A DNA stretch of 64,000 nucleotides from Rhizobium terrae (GTDB lineage: Bacteria; Pseudomonadota; Alphaproteobacteria; Rhizobiales; Rhizobiaceae): positions 343,551 through 407,550 of the forward strand of contig NZ_QJKM01000006.1 of the NCBI RefSeq assembly GCF_003425685.1, read 5' to 3'. A program made the position numbers and the translations under genes. Positions 52,755 through 62,626 of the stretch are shown here, piece by piece. The notes beneath the pieces are model-generated. The model saw only the letters and a program-made list of their open reading frames with translations. It did no database searches and was not told where the DNA came from. How positions within the stretch are numbered: the first letter of the stretch is position 1; each line of letters opens with the position of its first letter.

Positions 52755-55187
52755 ATGACCGCCACCAGCCTCTCCGGCCTCTGGCAGCTTTCCTCATCCA
52801 CCGGACCGCATCGTACCGATATACCCATTCCGGGCGACATCCATACCGCGTTGAAATCCGCCGGCATCATACCCGATCCCTATTTCGGCCGAAACGAAAA
52901 CGAGGTGCAATGGGTCGCCAAACAAGACTGGATCATCGAACGCCACTTCACGCTCGATGATCCAGCCGGTTCCTGGTATCTCGACATCACCTATCTCGAT
53001 ACGGTCGCTACCGTCTTCGTCAACGACATCACCGTTCTGCGCGCAGACAATTGTTTCCGCCGCTACCGTCCGGATGTCTCCAAGGCGCTCAGACCGGGCG
53101 ACAACACGATCCGCATCCTCTTCCGCTCCTCGATCGCGGAGGGGGCGGAGCGGCAATCCCGCCAGCCTTTCTACATTCCCTACCACGCCGGCAACTCGCC
53201 TATTCCGAACGGCAACATGCTGCGCAAGCCGCAATGCCATTTCGGCTGGGACTGGAATATCGCGCTTGCGCCTCTCGGCCTCTATGGCGAGGTCGCGCTG
53301 AAGAGGCTCGAGACCGCCCGCATCGAGCACGTCGTTACCAGCCAGAGGCATGAGGAGGGCGCGGTAGACCTGACCGTTTCCGTGACGCTATATGCCGAGG
53401 GACAGGGTGTTGTGCCCATTCATTTTTCGCTCGGCGACGAGCGGGTGCGGCTCGATTGCGGCGTGCGCGGCGGCGAAACCACCGTCACCCATGTCTTCCA
53501 TATCGAAAATCCAAAATTCTGGTGGCCAGCCGGCAGCGGCAACCAGCCCCTCTACACGCTGACGGTCGAAATCCCGACCGAGGCGGTCACCCGCCGGATA
53601 GGTCTCAGAACCGTCGAACTCATCACCGATCGGGACGCGGCCGGCAGCCGCTTTGCCTTCCGCATCAACGGCCGCGAAATTTTCTGCCGCGGCGCCAACT
53701 GGATCCCGGCCGACGCGCTTTTCTCGCTCTCCAGCCCGGAGAAGACCGAGGATCTGCTGCGCTCGGCCGTCGATGCGAACATGAACATGATCCGCGTCTG
53801 GGGCGGCGGCTTCTACGAGCCGGACTGGTTCTACGACCTCTGCGATCGGTTCGGTCTGATGGTCTGGCAGGATTTTCAGTTCGCCTGCAACCTTTATCCC
53901 TCGACACCGGATTTCCTCGAAAACGTCGAGGCGGAAGTCGAATATCAAGTCCGCCGGCTCGTCTCGCATCCGTCGATCGTGCTCTGGTGCGGCGACAACG
54001 AACTGGTCGGCGCGCTCACCTGGTTCCCGGAATCTCGTAAGAACCGTGACCGTTACCTCGTTTCCTACGACCGGCTGAACCGGACGGTCGAACAAACACT
54101 CAAGAAAGCCGCGCCGGAGGCGCTCTGGTGGCCATCGAGCCCGGCTTCCGGTTATCTCGACTATGGCGACGCCTGGCATGCGGACGGTTCCGGCGACATG
54201 CATTACTGGTCCGTCTGGCATGAGAACAAGCCGTTTGACGATTACCGGTCCGTCCGTCCGCGCTTCTGCTCCGAATTCGGTTTCCAGTCCTATACGTCGC
54301 TGCCGGTCATCGAGACCTATGCAGCCCCGAAGGACATGAATATCGCTTCGCCCGTCATGGAGCATCACCAGAAGAATGCCGGCGGCAACGAGCGAATTGC
54401 CGGAACGATGTTCCGCAATTTCCGCTTCCCGAAGGATTTTCCGAACTTTGTCTATCTGAGCCAGGTACAGCAGGGGCTGGCGATCAGGACCGCCGTCGAT
54501 TTCTGGCGCTCACTGAAACCGCATTGCATGGGCGCGCTCTACTGGCAGCTCAATGACACGTGGCCTGTCGCATCCTGGTCGAGCCTCGACTACGGCGGAA
54601 GCTGGAAAATCCTGCATTACATGGCGCGGCGTTTCTTCCAGCCGATTTCGGTTGCGGCCATTCCATCCGAGGATGGCGAGGACATCCGTTTTTCGGTCGT
54701 CAACGATACCGCCGAGGATGTGACGGTGACGCTCAACCTCTCGCTCCTGGCGCTGAAAGGTGAACGCAGCTCGCTTCAAAGCGTCGAGGCCGTCTGCCCG
54801 CCGGATGCCGCCGTCACCGTGCTAATCCTGCCGGCAGCCCAGATCCCTGGCCAAGCGCTGCTTGCCTGGAGCTTCACCGCGTCGAACGGCATGGGCGGCG
54901 AGGGACATCACGTCAATGGCACCTACAAGGCGCTGGAGCTCGAACCGCCCGGTCTGGAATATTCCGTGTCGCCTGCTGGTGACGGCGGGTTCGATATCCT
55001 GGTCAAGGCGCACGGTCTTGGGCTTTTCGTGCTTGTGGAAAGCCCAATGCCCGGCCGATATTCCGACAATGCCTTCGACCTTGCGAGCGGTGAAAGCCGT
55101 CTCGTCCGTTTCATCCCCGCAACATCGACCCACACGATCCCGCAATTCAGAATCTACGACCTCTATTCCTGTCAGGCGGCAGGTTGA
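52755..55187 (+). CDS. Beta-mannosidase-like glycoside hydrolase family 2
   Basis: 810 residues with no signal peptide, so cytoplasmic. Jelly-roll and Ig-like domains surround a TIM barrel. The acid/base Glu416 is in WCGDNEL and the nucleophile Glu507 in FCSEFGFQSY, both matching the beta-mannosidase branch of GH2. It would release mannose from the non-reducing end of imported beta-linked oligosaccharides; glucuronidase or galactosidase activity is less likely from the motifs. It lies downstream of the ABC transporter genes and 22 nt before an isomerase gene. Confidence 0.85.
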   Translation: MTATSLSGLWQLSSSTGPHRTDIPIPGDIHTALKSAGIIPDPYFGRNENEVQWVAKQDWIIERHFTLDDPAGSWYLDITYLDTVATVFVNDITVLRADNCFRRYRPDVSKALRPGDNTIRILFRSSIAEGAERQSRQPFYIPYHAGNSPIPNGNMLRKPQCHFGWDWNIALAPLGLYGEVALKRLETARIEHVVTSQRHEEGAVDLTVSVTLYAEGQGVVPIHFSLGDERVRLDCGVRGGETTVTHVFHIENPKFWWPAGSGNQPLYTLTVEIPTEAVTRRIGLRTVELITDRDAAGSRFAFRINGREIFCRGANWIPADALFSLSSPEKTEDLLRSAVDANMNMIRVWGGGFYEPDWFYDLCDRFGLMVWQDFQFACNLYPSTPDFLENVEAEVEYQVRRLVSHPSIVLWCGDNELVGALTWFPESRKNRDRYLVSYDRLNRTVEQTLKKAAPEALWWPSSPASGYLDYGDAWHADGSGDMHYWSVWHENKPFDDYRSVRPRFCSEFGFQSYTSLPVIETYAAPKDMNIASPVMEHHQKNAGGNERIAGTMFRNFRFPKDFPNFVYLSQVQQGLAIRTAVDFWRSLKPHCMGALYWQLNDTWPVASWSSLDYGGSWKILHYMARRFFQPISVAAIPSEDGEDIRFSVVNDTAEDVTVTLNLSLLALKGERSSLQSVEAVCPPDAAVTVLILPAAQIPGQALLAWSFTASNGMGGEGHHVNGTYKALELEPPGLEYSVSPAGDGGFDILVKAHGLGLFVLVESPMPGRYSDNAFDLASGESRLVRFIPATSTHTIPQFRIYDLYSCQAAG

Positions 55188-55209
55188 GGTTTTATCAAGG
55201 AGGACCATC

Positions 55210-55971
55210 ATGACGAAACTTTCGTTCCAACTTTATTGCGCCCGTAATTTTCCGCCGCTTTCCGATGTGCTGAAGAAGGTCGCCCAGGCGGGATATACCG
55301 AGGTCGAAGGTTTCGGCGGCATCTATGCCACCCTGGATGAAACGGGTCTGAAAGCGCTGCGCGCCGATCTCGATGCCAACGGGCTCACCATGCCGACCGG
55401 CCATTTCGGCATCGACCTCCTCGAAAAGGAACCGCAGCAGGCGTTGCTGATCGCCAAGACGCTCGGCCTCGACGCGATCTATTGCCCCCATCTCGTCGCC
55501 GACCAGCGGCCGACCGATGCCGCCGGCTGGTTCGCTTTCGGCCGGCGTCTGCAGGACGCCGGCAAACGGTATCAGGATGCCGGCTACACGTTCGGCTGGC
55601 ACAATCATGACTTCGAATTCAAGACGCTTGCTGACGGTTCGACGCCGCAGGAGCAGATCCTCGCCGGCGGTCCGGACCTCGCTTGGGAAATCGACGTCGC
55701 CTGGGTCATCCGCGGCGGCGCCGATCCGTTCGCCTGGATCGAAAGCTACGGCAATCGCATCAAGGCCGCACATGTGAAGGATATCGCGCCGGCAGGCGAG
55801 AACATGGACGAGGATGGCTGGGCCGATGTCGGCCACGGCACCGTACCGTGGAATGACCTGATGGCGGCGCTCCGCAAAACCTCGGCGAAATACTACGTTC
55901 TCGAACACGACAACCCGAAGGATCTCGACCGGCTGCTCACCCGATCGATCGCTTCCTTCAAGACCTATTGA
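55210..55971 (+). CDS. Sugar phosphate isomerase/epimerase (AP_endonuc_2 fold)
   Basis: 253 residues, xylose-isomerase-like TIM barrel: MTKLSFQLYCARNFPPLSDV at the start, metal-site segments GWHNHDFEF and AHVKDIAPAG, and YYVLEHDNPKDLDR at the end. It probably isomerises or epimerises a sugar or inositol derivative together with the dehydrogenase that follows. GGAGG lies before the ATG. The precise substrate is unknown. Confidence 0.85.
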   Translation: MTKLSFQLYCARNFPPLSDVLKKVAQAGYTEVEGFGGIYATLDETGLKALRADLDANGLTMPTGHFGIDLLEKEPQQALLIAKTLGLDAIYCPHLVADQRPTDAAGWFAFGRRLQDAGKRYQDAGYTFGWHNHDFEFKTLADGSTPQEQILAGGPDLAWEIDVAWVIRGGADPFAWIESYGNRIKAAHVKDIAPAGENMDEDGWADVGHGTVPWNDLMAALRKTSAKYYVLEHDNPKDLDRLLTRSIASFKTY

Positions 55972-55995
55972 TCCAGTCAGATTTCGGAGTTTTCC

Positions 55996-57129
55996 ATGTC
56001 CAAGGAACTTGGCGTCGGCATCATGGGATGCGGCAACATTTCCACCACCTATTTCAAGCTCGCGCCGCTCTTCAAAGGCCTGAAGATCCTCGCCTGCGCC
56101 GACCTGAACGATGCCGCGGCCGAGATGCGCGCCGAGGAATACGGCATCAAGGCGCAGTCGATCGCCGATCTTCTCGCCAATGACGAGATCGACGTGATCG
56201 TCAACCTGACGATCCCGGCGGCGCATTTCTCCGTTTCCAAAGCGATCCTCGAAGCAGGCAAGCACGTCTATTCGGAAAAGCCGCTGACCATCACGCTCGA
56301 AGAAGGCAAAGCGCTGCAGGCGCTCGCCAAACAAAAGGGTCTTTCGGTCGGCTGCGCGCCCGACACTTTCCTCGGCGGCGCTCATCAGCTTGCCCGCAGC
56401 TATATCGACAATGGCGGTGTCGGGCGCATCACGTCAGGCACCTGCCATGTCATGAGCCCGGGCATGGAAATGTGGCATCCAAACCCCGGCTTCTTCTTCC
56501 TGGAAGGCGGCGGGCCGATCCTCGATCTCGGGCCCTATTACATCGCCAATCTCATCAACCTGATCGGCCCTGTGAAACGGGTCGGCGCGCTGACCTCGAT
56601 GGCGAACCCGACCCGCACCGTCACCAGCGAGCCGCTGAACGGCCAGGTCATCCCGGTCGAGACGCCGACCAACATCCATGCGCTTCTGGAATTCGTCAGC
56701 GGTGCCACGATCACGCTGTCGGCAAGCTGGGATGTCTGGTCGCATCGGCACGCCAATATGGAACTTTACGGTACCGAAGGCTCCATTTTCGTGCCCGACC
56801 CGAACTTCTTCGGCGGCACCGTCGAGGCGAGCGGCCGCAACAAGAACATTCAGCCGCTCGACGCCTGGGATCATCCCTTCGGCATCAGTAATCAGGAACA
56901 TCCGCAGGGGCCGCGCGCCAATTACCGCACGGCGGGCCTTGCCGACATGGCCATGGCGCTGATCGAAGGCCGGGATGCGCGCTGCTCGCTGGACCGGGCG
57001 CTGCATGGCGTCGACGTGATGACCTCGATCCTGAAATCCGGTGCGGAGGGGCGCTTCGTCGAGATGACCACCACCTGCACGCAGCCCGCCGCCCTCGGCG
57101 TAGAGGAAGCGCTGGCGCTTCTGCGCTGA
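55996..57129 (+). CDS. Gfo/Idh/MocA-family NAD(P)-dependent oxidoreductase
   Basis: 377 residues. The Rossmann start is VGIMGCGNISTTYFK, and the catalytic Lys is in the family motif SEKPLTITLEEG. The C-terminal alpha/beta domain (about 130-377) forms the substrate site. Paired with an isomerase gene, it most likely oxidises a sugar or polyol released from the imported glycoside, as in inositol- and gluconate-type pathways. It follows the isomerase gene by 24 nt. Confidence 0.88.
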   Translation: MSKELGVGIMGCGNISTTYFKLAPLFKGLKILACADLNDAAAEMRAEEYGIKAQSIADLLANDEIDVIVNLTIPAAHFSVSKAILEAGKHVYSEKPLTITLEEGKALQALAKQKGLSVGCAPDTFLGGAHQLARSYIDNGGVGRITSGTCHVMSPGMEMWHPNPGFFFLEGGGPILDLGPYYIANLINLIGPVKRVGALTSMANPTRTVTSEPLNGQVIPVETPTNIHALLEFVSGATITLSASWDVWSHRHANMELYGTEGSIFVPDPNFFGGTVEASGRNKNIQPLDAWDHPFGISNQEHPQGPRANYRTAGLADMAMALIEGRDARCSLDRALHGVDVMTSILKSGAEGRFVEMTTTCTQPAALGVEEALALLR

Positions 57130-57195
57130 TCGGCTATGAATGCGGCGCGTGCGTCATACATCGGCGCGCCGCATTTCATTCAGAGGATTTCGATC

Positions 57196-58239
<1,044 letters not shown>

Positions 58240-58264
58240 GAATATAAACTGGAGGACTGGAGCC

Positions 58265-58388
58265 GCCCCTCATCCTCCTGCCGGACCTTCTCCCCGTAAG
58301 ACGAAGAGAAAGGAGTTGTGGCGAGGCAGTGCTCCAGCATCCTTTTCCCCGCGAGCGGGGAGAAGGTGGCGGCAGCCGGATGAGGGGC
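58265..58388. repeat. Dispersed repeat with 11-bp inverted ends
   Basis: The ends GCCCCTCATCC (58265-58275) and GGATGAGGGGC (58378-58388) are perfect inverted copies. The centre carries a second hairpin, TTTCCCCGC...GCGGGGAGAA. This looks like the short CCTTCTCCCCGC-containing palindromes that recur in rhizobial genomes. It lies in the glycoside operon between the aldo/keto reductase and GH43 genes. Confidence 0.75.
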
Positions 58389-58419
58389 ATTCGGTGCGCA
58401 ATCTATTTGGGAGGAGATC

Positions 58420-60033
58420 ATGATCCGCAACCCGATCCTGCCGGGCTTCAATCCGGATCCGTCCATCTGCCGTGTCGGCGAGGACTATTACATCGCCACG
58501 TCGACCTTCGAATGGTATCCGGGCGTTCAGATTCATCACTCACGGGATCTGGTGAACTGGACGCTCATCCGCCGGCCGCTGGAACGGGCAAGCCAGCTCG
58601 ACATGCGCGGCAATCCGGACAGCTGCGGCATCTGGGCGCCGTGTCTTTCCTACGCGGATGGGCAGTTCTGGCTGGTCTATACCGACGTCAAACGTTTCGA
58701 CGGCAATTTCAAGGACGCGCACAACTACATCGTGACATCGCCGACGATCGAAGGCGAATGGTCCGACCCGATCTACGTCAATTCTTCCGGCTTCGACCCG
58801 TCGCTTTTCCATGACGACGACGGCCGAAAGTGGTTCCTCAACATGCAGTGGAATCACCGCACCGAGAGTTATGGCGGCGCCCCGAAGCATCCGGCCTTCG
58901 ACGGGATCCTGCTGCAGGAATGGGACCCGAAGACGAGGGCGCTGAAAGGGCCGATCAGGAACATCTTCGCCGGCAGTCCGCTCGGCCTCGTCGAAGGCCC
59001 GCATCTCTTCAAGAGGAACGGCTGGTATTATCTTACGACCGCGGAAGGCGGCACGGGATACGATCATGCGGTCACCATGGCCCGGTCTCGGTCGATCGAC
59101 GGCCCTTATGAAATGCATCCTCAGATATACCTCATCACATCCAAGGATCATCCGAACGCCGCGCTTCAGCGCGCCGGCCATGGGCAGTATGTCGAGACGC
59201 CGCAGGGAGAAGCCTATCACACGCATCTCTGCGGCCGCCCGCTGCCACCCGGCCGCCGTTGCACGCTCGGCCGCGAGACCGCGCTACAGAAATGCATCTG
59301 GGAAGACGACTGGCTCTATCTCGCCCAGGGCGGCACGGTGCCGGATGTCGACGTGCCGGCGCCGGCCGGTGTCGAACCGGTCGCCAAGCCCGCGCGCACC
59401 GAGGAAGCTTTCGATGACGCGGAGTTGCCGATCGAATTCCAGTGGCTGCGGACGCCTTATCCGGAACGGATTTTCAGCCTTTCGGCACGGCCGGGCCATC
59501 TGCGGCTGTTCGGCCGCGAAAGCATCGGCTCCTGGTTCGAGCAGGCGCTCGTTGCCCGCCGCCAGGAGCATCATGCGTTCCGTGCCGAGACCGTCGTCGA
59601 TTTCGCGCCCGACACCTATCAGCAGGTCGCCGGCCTGACGCATTATTACAATCGCCACAAGTTCCATGCCCTCGTCGTGACGCTGCATGAAAAGCTCGGC
59701 CGCGTAGTGACGGTCTTTTCTTGCCCGGGCGATTTCCCGCATGGCCGCATGAGCTTTCCGGCGGGTAGCGGCACGCCGGTACCGGACGGCCCCGTGCATC
59801 TCGCCATGGAAATCCGCGATAACGACCTGCAGTTCCACTGGCGCGGCGGCGGCTCCAGCGACTGGCAGGAACTTGGTCCGTCGCTCGACGCGGGCGTCAT
59901 CTCGGACGAGGGCGGCCGCGGCGAACACGGCTCCTTCACGGGTGCCTTCGCCGGCATCTTCGCCTTCGACACGTCGGGGCGAGGGAAGGCGGCAGACTTC
60001 GACTATTTTGTTTATGAGGCGCTAAAACAATAA
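58420..60033 (+). CDS. GH43 beta-xylosidase/alpha-arabinofuranosidase-like
   Basis: 537 residues with no signal peptide. The five-bladed propeller has catalytic base Asp13 (GFNPDPSI), pKa-modulating Asp126 (SGFDPSLF) and acid Glu192 (LVEGPHLF). The C-terminal domain (about 325-535) is a GH43 C2-type beta-sandwich. The family cleaves xylose or arabinose from oligosaccharides, so with the GH2 enzyme it suggests imported hemicellulose fragments. Last gene of the operon, starting after a dispersed repeat. Confidence 0.87.
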   Translation: MIRNPILPGFNPDPSICRVGEDYYIATSTFEWYPGVQIHHSRDLVNWTLIRRPLERASQLDMRGNPDSCGIWAPCLSYADGQFWLVYTDVKRFDGNFKDAHNYIVTSPTIEGEWSDPIYVNSSGFDPSLFHDDDGRKWFLNMQWNHRTESYGGAPKHPAFDGILLQEWDPKTRALKGPIRNIFAGSPLGLVEGPHLFKRNGWYYLTTAEGGTGYDHAVTMARSRSIDGPYEMHPQIYLITSKDHPNAALQRAGHGQYVETPQGEAYHTHLCGRPLPPGRRCTLGRETALQKCIWEDDWLYLAQGGTVPDVDVPAPAGVEPVAKPARTEEAFDDAELPIEFQWLRTPYPERIFSLSARPGHLRLFGRESIGSWFEQALVARRQEHHAFRAETVVDFAPDTYQQVAGLTHYYNRHKFHALVVTLHEKLGRVVTVFSCPGDFPHGRMSFPAGSGTPVPDGPVHLAMEIRDNDLQFHWRGGGSSDWQELGPSLDAGVISDEGGRGEHGSFTGAFAGIFAFDTSGRGKAADFDYFVYEALKQ

Positions 60034-60065
60034 ATTTGAAACTTCAGAAAATTAACGGAATTATA

Positions 60066-60098
60066 TGAATCCATTACGAAAATGTAATTTTGGATTCA
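60066..60098. other. Stem-loop after the GH43 gene
   Basis: TGAATCC-ATTAC (60066-60077), a 6-nt loop, GTAAT, a 3-nt bulge and GGATTCA (60092-60098) form a 12-bp interrupted stem. It lies about 35 nt past the GH43 stop and 60 nt before the next start. It could end the operon or serve the promoter of the RcnB-like gene; there is no T-run. Confidence 0.5.
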
Positions 60099-60158
60099 GG
60101 CAGGGTTCATCATTGGGAGCCTAGTTTCCGCACGTGGTCAACACGAGGAGACACCCTA

Positions 60159-60488
60159 ATGAAAAAGTTCTTTGCCGTTCTTCTTTCCGCAACCGTACTC
60201 GCCGCGCCGCTTGCCGCGCAGGCGCAGGACCGCCACCATGGCCCGGATCGCACGCGGACTGTGACGCGCACCGTAACGATCGAGAAGAAAGTCGTGGTGA
60301 AGCCGCGCTGGGTCAGGGGTCATCGCATGACGGCCGCCGAGCGCCGCCGCATGGCCGAAATCCGCGACTACCGCCGCTACCGCCTGTCGGCACCGCCGCG
60401 TGGTTATCACTGGGTCAAGGTCGACAACGACTTTCTGCTGGTCGGCGTCGCCACCGGCGTGATCTCGAGCTTCATCGCCGCTCGTTAA
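60159..60488 (+). CDS. RcnB-family periplasmic protein
   Basis: 109 residues. A signal peptide (MKKFFAVLLSATVLAAPLAAQA) is followed by a basic, His/Arg-rich stretch and the RcnB signature YRRYRLSAPPRGYHWVKVDNDFLLVGVATGVI. RcnB of E. coli is linked to nickel/cobalt efflux; most homologues are uncharacterised. GAGGAG lies 10 nt before the ATG. It neighbours the zinc uptake genes but has its own terminator hairpin. Confidence 0.8.
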   Translation: MKKFFAVLLSATVLAAPLAAQAQDRHHGPDRTRTVTRTVTIEKKVVVKPRWVRGHRMTAAERRRMAEIRDYRRYRLSAPPRGYHWVKVDNDFLLVGVATGVISSFIAAR

Positions 60489-60496
60489 CGAGGATC

Positions 60497-60532
60497 GGCC
60501 TGCGGGCGCGTTTGCCTTCCCGCCCGCAGGCC
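60497..60532. terminator. Strong GC-rich hairpin between the RcnB-like gene and znuA
   Basis: A perfect 12-bp stem GGCCTGCGGGCG/CGCCCGCAGGCC (60497-60508 and 60521-60532) has a 12-nt loop. It lies 8 nt after the RcnB-like stop and some 80 nt after the convergent znuA stop. No T-run follows on either strand, so it is a likely bidirectional terminator of lesser certainty. Confidence 0.5.
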
Positions 60533-60614
60533 TCGCAAAGGCCGCCGCTATGCGAACCGGCGACCATGCTAACTCCAGCTCTCTGCGGGCTACTCCAGCT
60601 CTTGGGGAGCGGTT

Positions 60615-61580
60615 TCAGGCGCCTTTGGAGAGGCAATCCTTCATCGATTTCGCAAGGCCGCGCATCAGCTCGAAATAGAGGTTCGGTCCCGCCTTCAGCG
60701 TCGCGGCCTCGGGGTCGAGCGTTCCGGATCGGGCGACGGTTCCTTCGGTGACGACCTTGATGAGCTTGGGCTCGAATTGCGGTTCTGCGAAGACGCAGGT
60801 CGCGCCGAGATCCTTCACCTTCTTGTGGATTTGGCCGACGCGTTCGGCACCCGGCATGTTTTCGGGGCTGACGGTGATCGAACCGGCGACGCTGACGTCA
60901 TAACGATGCTCGAAATACTGATAGGCATCGTGGAAGACGATGAACGGTTTGTCCTTGACCGGTGACAGCGTTGCCTTCAGTTCGCCGTCCAGCGCATCGA
61001 GTTGCTTCAGAAGAGCAGCACCGTTTGCCTGATAGGCAGCCGCATTGGCCGGATCCGCCTGCACCAGCCTCTTTTCGATCTCGATCGCCATCGCCTTGGC
61101 ATTCATCGGATCGAGCCAGAGATGCGTATCGAAACCTTCGTGATCGTGATCGTCGTGATCGTCGTCGTGCCCGGCATGGTTTTCGCCCTCGTCGTGGTGA
61201 TGATCGCCATGATCGTGCGCCTCGAAGGCGCCGCCTTCGCGGAACGGCAGCTTTTCCAGTCCCGGCGCGTCTTCGAGCGTCACGACGGTCGCTTTGGAGG
61301 CCAGCGCTTCCAGAGGCTTCTCCATGAACGCTTCCATGCCATGCCCTACCCAGAAGACGAGATTGGCGCCTTCGAGCGCCTTCGCGTTGGATGGTTTCAT
61401 GGTGAACGTATGGGGCGAAACCGCACCGTCGACGATCAGTTTCGGCTCACCGACGCCCTTCATGATCGAGGCTACAAGCGAGTGGATCGGCTTGATGGAA
61501 ACGATCACGTCTGGCGCCGCGAAAGCGCTGGATGCACCAAAGAGACCGGCGGACGACAGAAGGAGGGCGATCGATTTCAT
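60615..61580 (-). CDS. znuA: Zinc ABC transporter substrate-binding protein ZnuA
   Basis: 321 residues. Signal peptide (MKSIALLLSSAGLFGASSAFA), then a cluster A-I metal-binding fold with SIKPIHSLVASIMKGVG and FVFHDAYQYFEHRY. A long His/Asp-rich loop (about residues 115-145, HDHGDHHHDEGENHAGHDDD and more) is the zinc-capturing loop of ZnuA. It delivers Zn2+ to ZnuBC, whose genes are divergent. AAGGAAG precedes the ATG. Two Zur-like boxes lie in the shared upstream DNA. Confidence 0.92.
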   Translation of the reverse strand: MKSIALLLSSAGLFGASSAFAAPDVIVSIKPIHSLVASIMKGVGEPKLIVDGAVSPHTFTMKPSNAKALEGANLVFWVGHGMEAFMEKPLEALASKATVVTLEDAPGLEKLPFREGGAFEAHDHGDHHHDEGENHAGHDDDHDDHDHEGFDTHLWLDPMNAKAMAIEIEKRLVQADPANAAAYQANGAALLKQLDALDGELKATLSPVKDKPFIVFHDAYQYFEHRYDVSVAGSITVSPENMPGAERVGQIHKKVKDLGATCVFAEPQFEPKLIKVVTEGTVARSGTLDPEAATLKAGPNLYFELMRGLAKSMKDCLSKGA

Positions 61581-61603
61581 GTGCGGGCTTCCTTGTTTTA
61601 GGT

Positions 61604-61620
61604 ATGTAATGTTATTACAT
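61604..61620. promoter_or_regulatory. Zur box 1, ATGTAAT-N3-ATTACAT
   Basis: Perfect 7-bp inverted repeat in the 101-nt gap between divergent znuA and znuC. The sequence fits the alphaproteobacterial Zur/Fur-type operator pattern GTAAT/ATTAC. The zur gene is the fourth gene of the region. Confidence 0.8.
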
Positions 61621-61626
61621 CAATTG

Positions 61627-61641
61627 CGTTATGCTATAACG
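61627..61641. promoter_or_regulatory. Zur box 2, CGTTAT-N3-ATAACG
   Basis: A second perfect inverted repeat, 6 nt after box 1. Two adjacent sites allow separate control of znuA and znuCB-zur, as in other divergent zinc operons. Confidence 0.65.
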
Positions 61642-61681
61642 TGTGCCATGACGGCTGACAACAGGATTTTCGGAAAAAAGA

Positions 61682-62626
61682 ATGTTGATGACCAACCGGG
61701 CCGTCGAGGCTCCGAACCAGGACAGCCAACTCGTATCGCTCGCCAACGCCGGCATCCGCCGGGACGGCCGCTGGCTGGTGCGGGGCGTCGATTTCTCGAT
61801 CCGGCGCGGCGAGGTTGTGACGCTGATCGGGCCGAACGGCGCCGGCAAGTCCACCACTGCCAAGATGGCGATAGGCGTTCTGCGGCCGGACGAAGGTTCG
61901 GTCGGCCGTTCGGTCGGCCTGCGTGTCGGGTATGTGCCGCAGAAACTCGCCATCGACTGGACCATGCCGCTTTCCGTGCGCCGGCTGATGCGGCTGACCG
62001 GTTCGTTGTCCGACGCGGATCTTATGGCCGCCCTGGACGCGACCGGCATTCCGCATCTCATCGATTCGGAGGTGCGCCATCTTTCCGGCGGCGAATTCCA
62101 GCGGGCGCTTCTGGCGCGAGCGATCGCTCGCAAGCCGGATCTTATGGTGCTGGACGAACCGGTGCAGGGCGTCGATTTCGCCGGTGAAAGCGCGCTCTAC
62201 GACCTGATCCGCTCGATCCGCAATTCGACCGGCTGCGGCATCCTGATGATTTCGCACGACCTGCACATGGTCATGGCCGGCACGGATACCGTCATCTGCC
62301 TCAACGGCCATGTCTGCTGCCGCGGCACGCCGGAAACGGTGAGCCAGAGCCCGGATTACCTGAAGCTTTTCGGCAATACCCGGTCGCTCGCCGTCTACAG
62401 CCACCATCACGACCATACGCATCTGCCGGACGGCCGGGTCATGCATGGCGACGGATCGATCACCGATCATTGCCATCCGGACGACGGGCATCATCATGGC
62501 GGGCATCATGACCATGACGTCCTCCGGCACGCCCAGACAGCCGATCACCGCCATGATCCTCATGATCACCACGGGCATGATCATCATACATCTGGCGGGG
62601 CAAGGGAGGGCGGCCGTGCTCGATGA
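61682..62626 (+). CDS. znuC: Zinc ABC transporter ATPase ZnuC with His-rich tail
   Basis: 314 residues. Walker A GPNGAGKST, signature LSGGEFQRALLARAI, Walker B LMVLDEP. The ATPase core ends near residue 240; the last 70 or so residues are dominated by His and Asp (YSHHHDHTHLP..., HHHGGHHDHD, DPHDHHGHDHH) and could bind zinc in the cytoplasm. ATG 61682 has GGAAAAAAGA upstream; ATG 61688 is an alternative. It overlaps znuB by 11 nt. Confidence 0.9.
   Translation: MLMTNRAVEAPNQDSQLVSLANAGIRRDGRWLVRGVDFSIRRGEVVTLIGPNGAGKSTTAKMAIGVLRPDEGSVGRSVGLRVGYVPQKLAIDWTMPLSVRRLMRLTGSLSDADLMAALDATGIPHLIDSEVRHLSGGEFQRALLARAIARKPDLMVLDEPVQGVDFAGESALYDLIRSIRNSTGCGILMISHDLHMVMAGTDTVICLNGHVCCRGTPETVSQSPDYLKLFGNTRSLAVYSHHHDHTHLPDGRVMHGDGSITDHCHPDDGHHHGGHHDHDVLRHAQTADHRHDPHDHHGHDHHTSGGAREGGRAR

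Noticed and set aside
61140..61240. Simple-sequence GATCGTGATCGTCGT repeat in znuA.
   Set aside because: It is the codon pattern of the His/Asp-rich zinc loop, not an independent repeat element.
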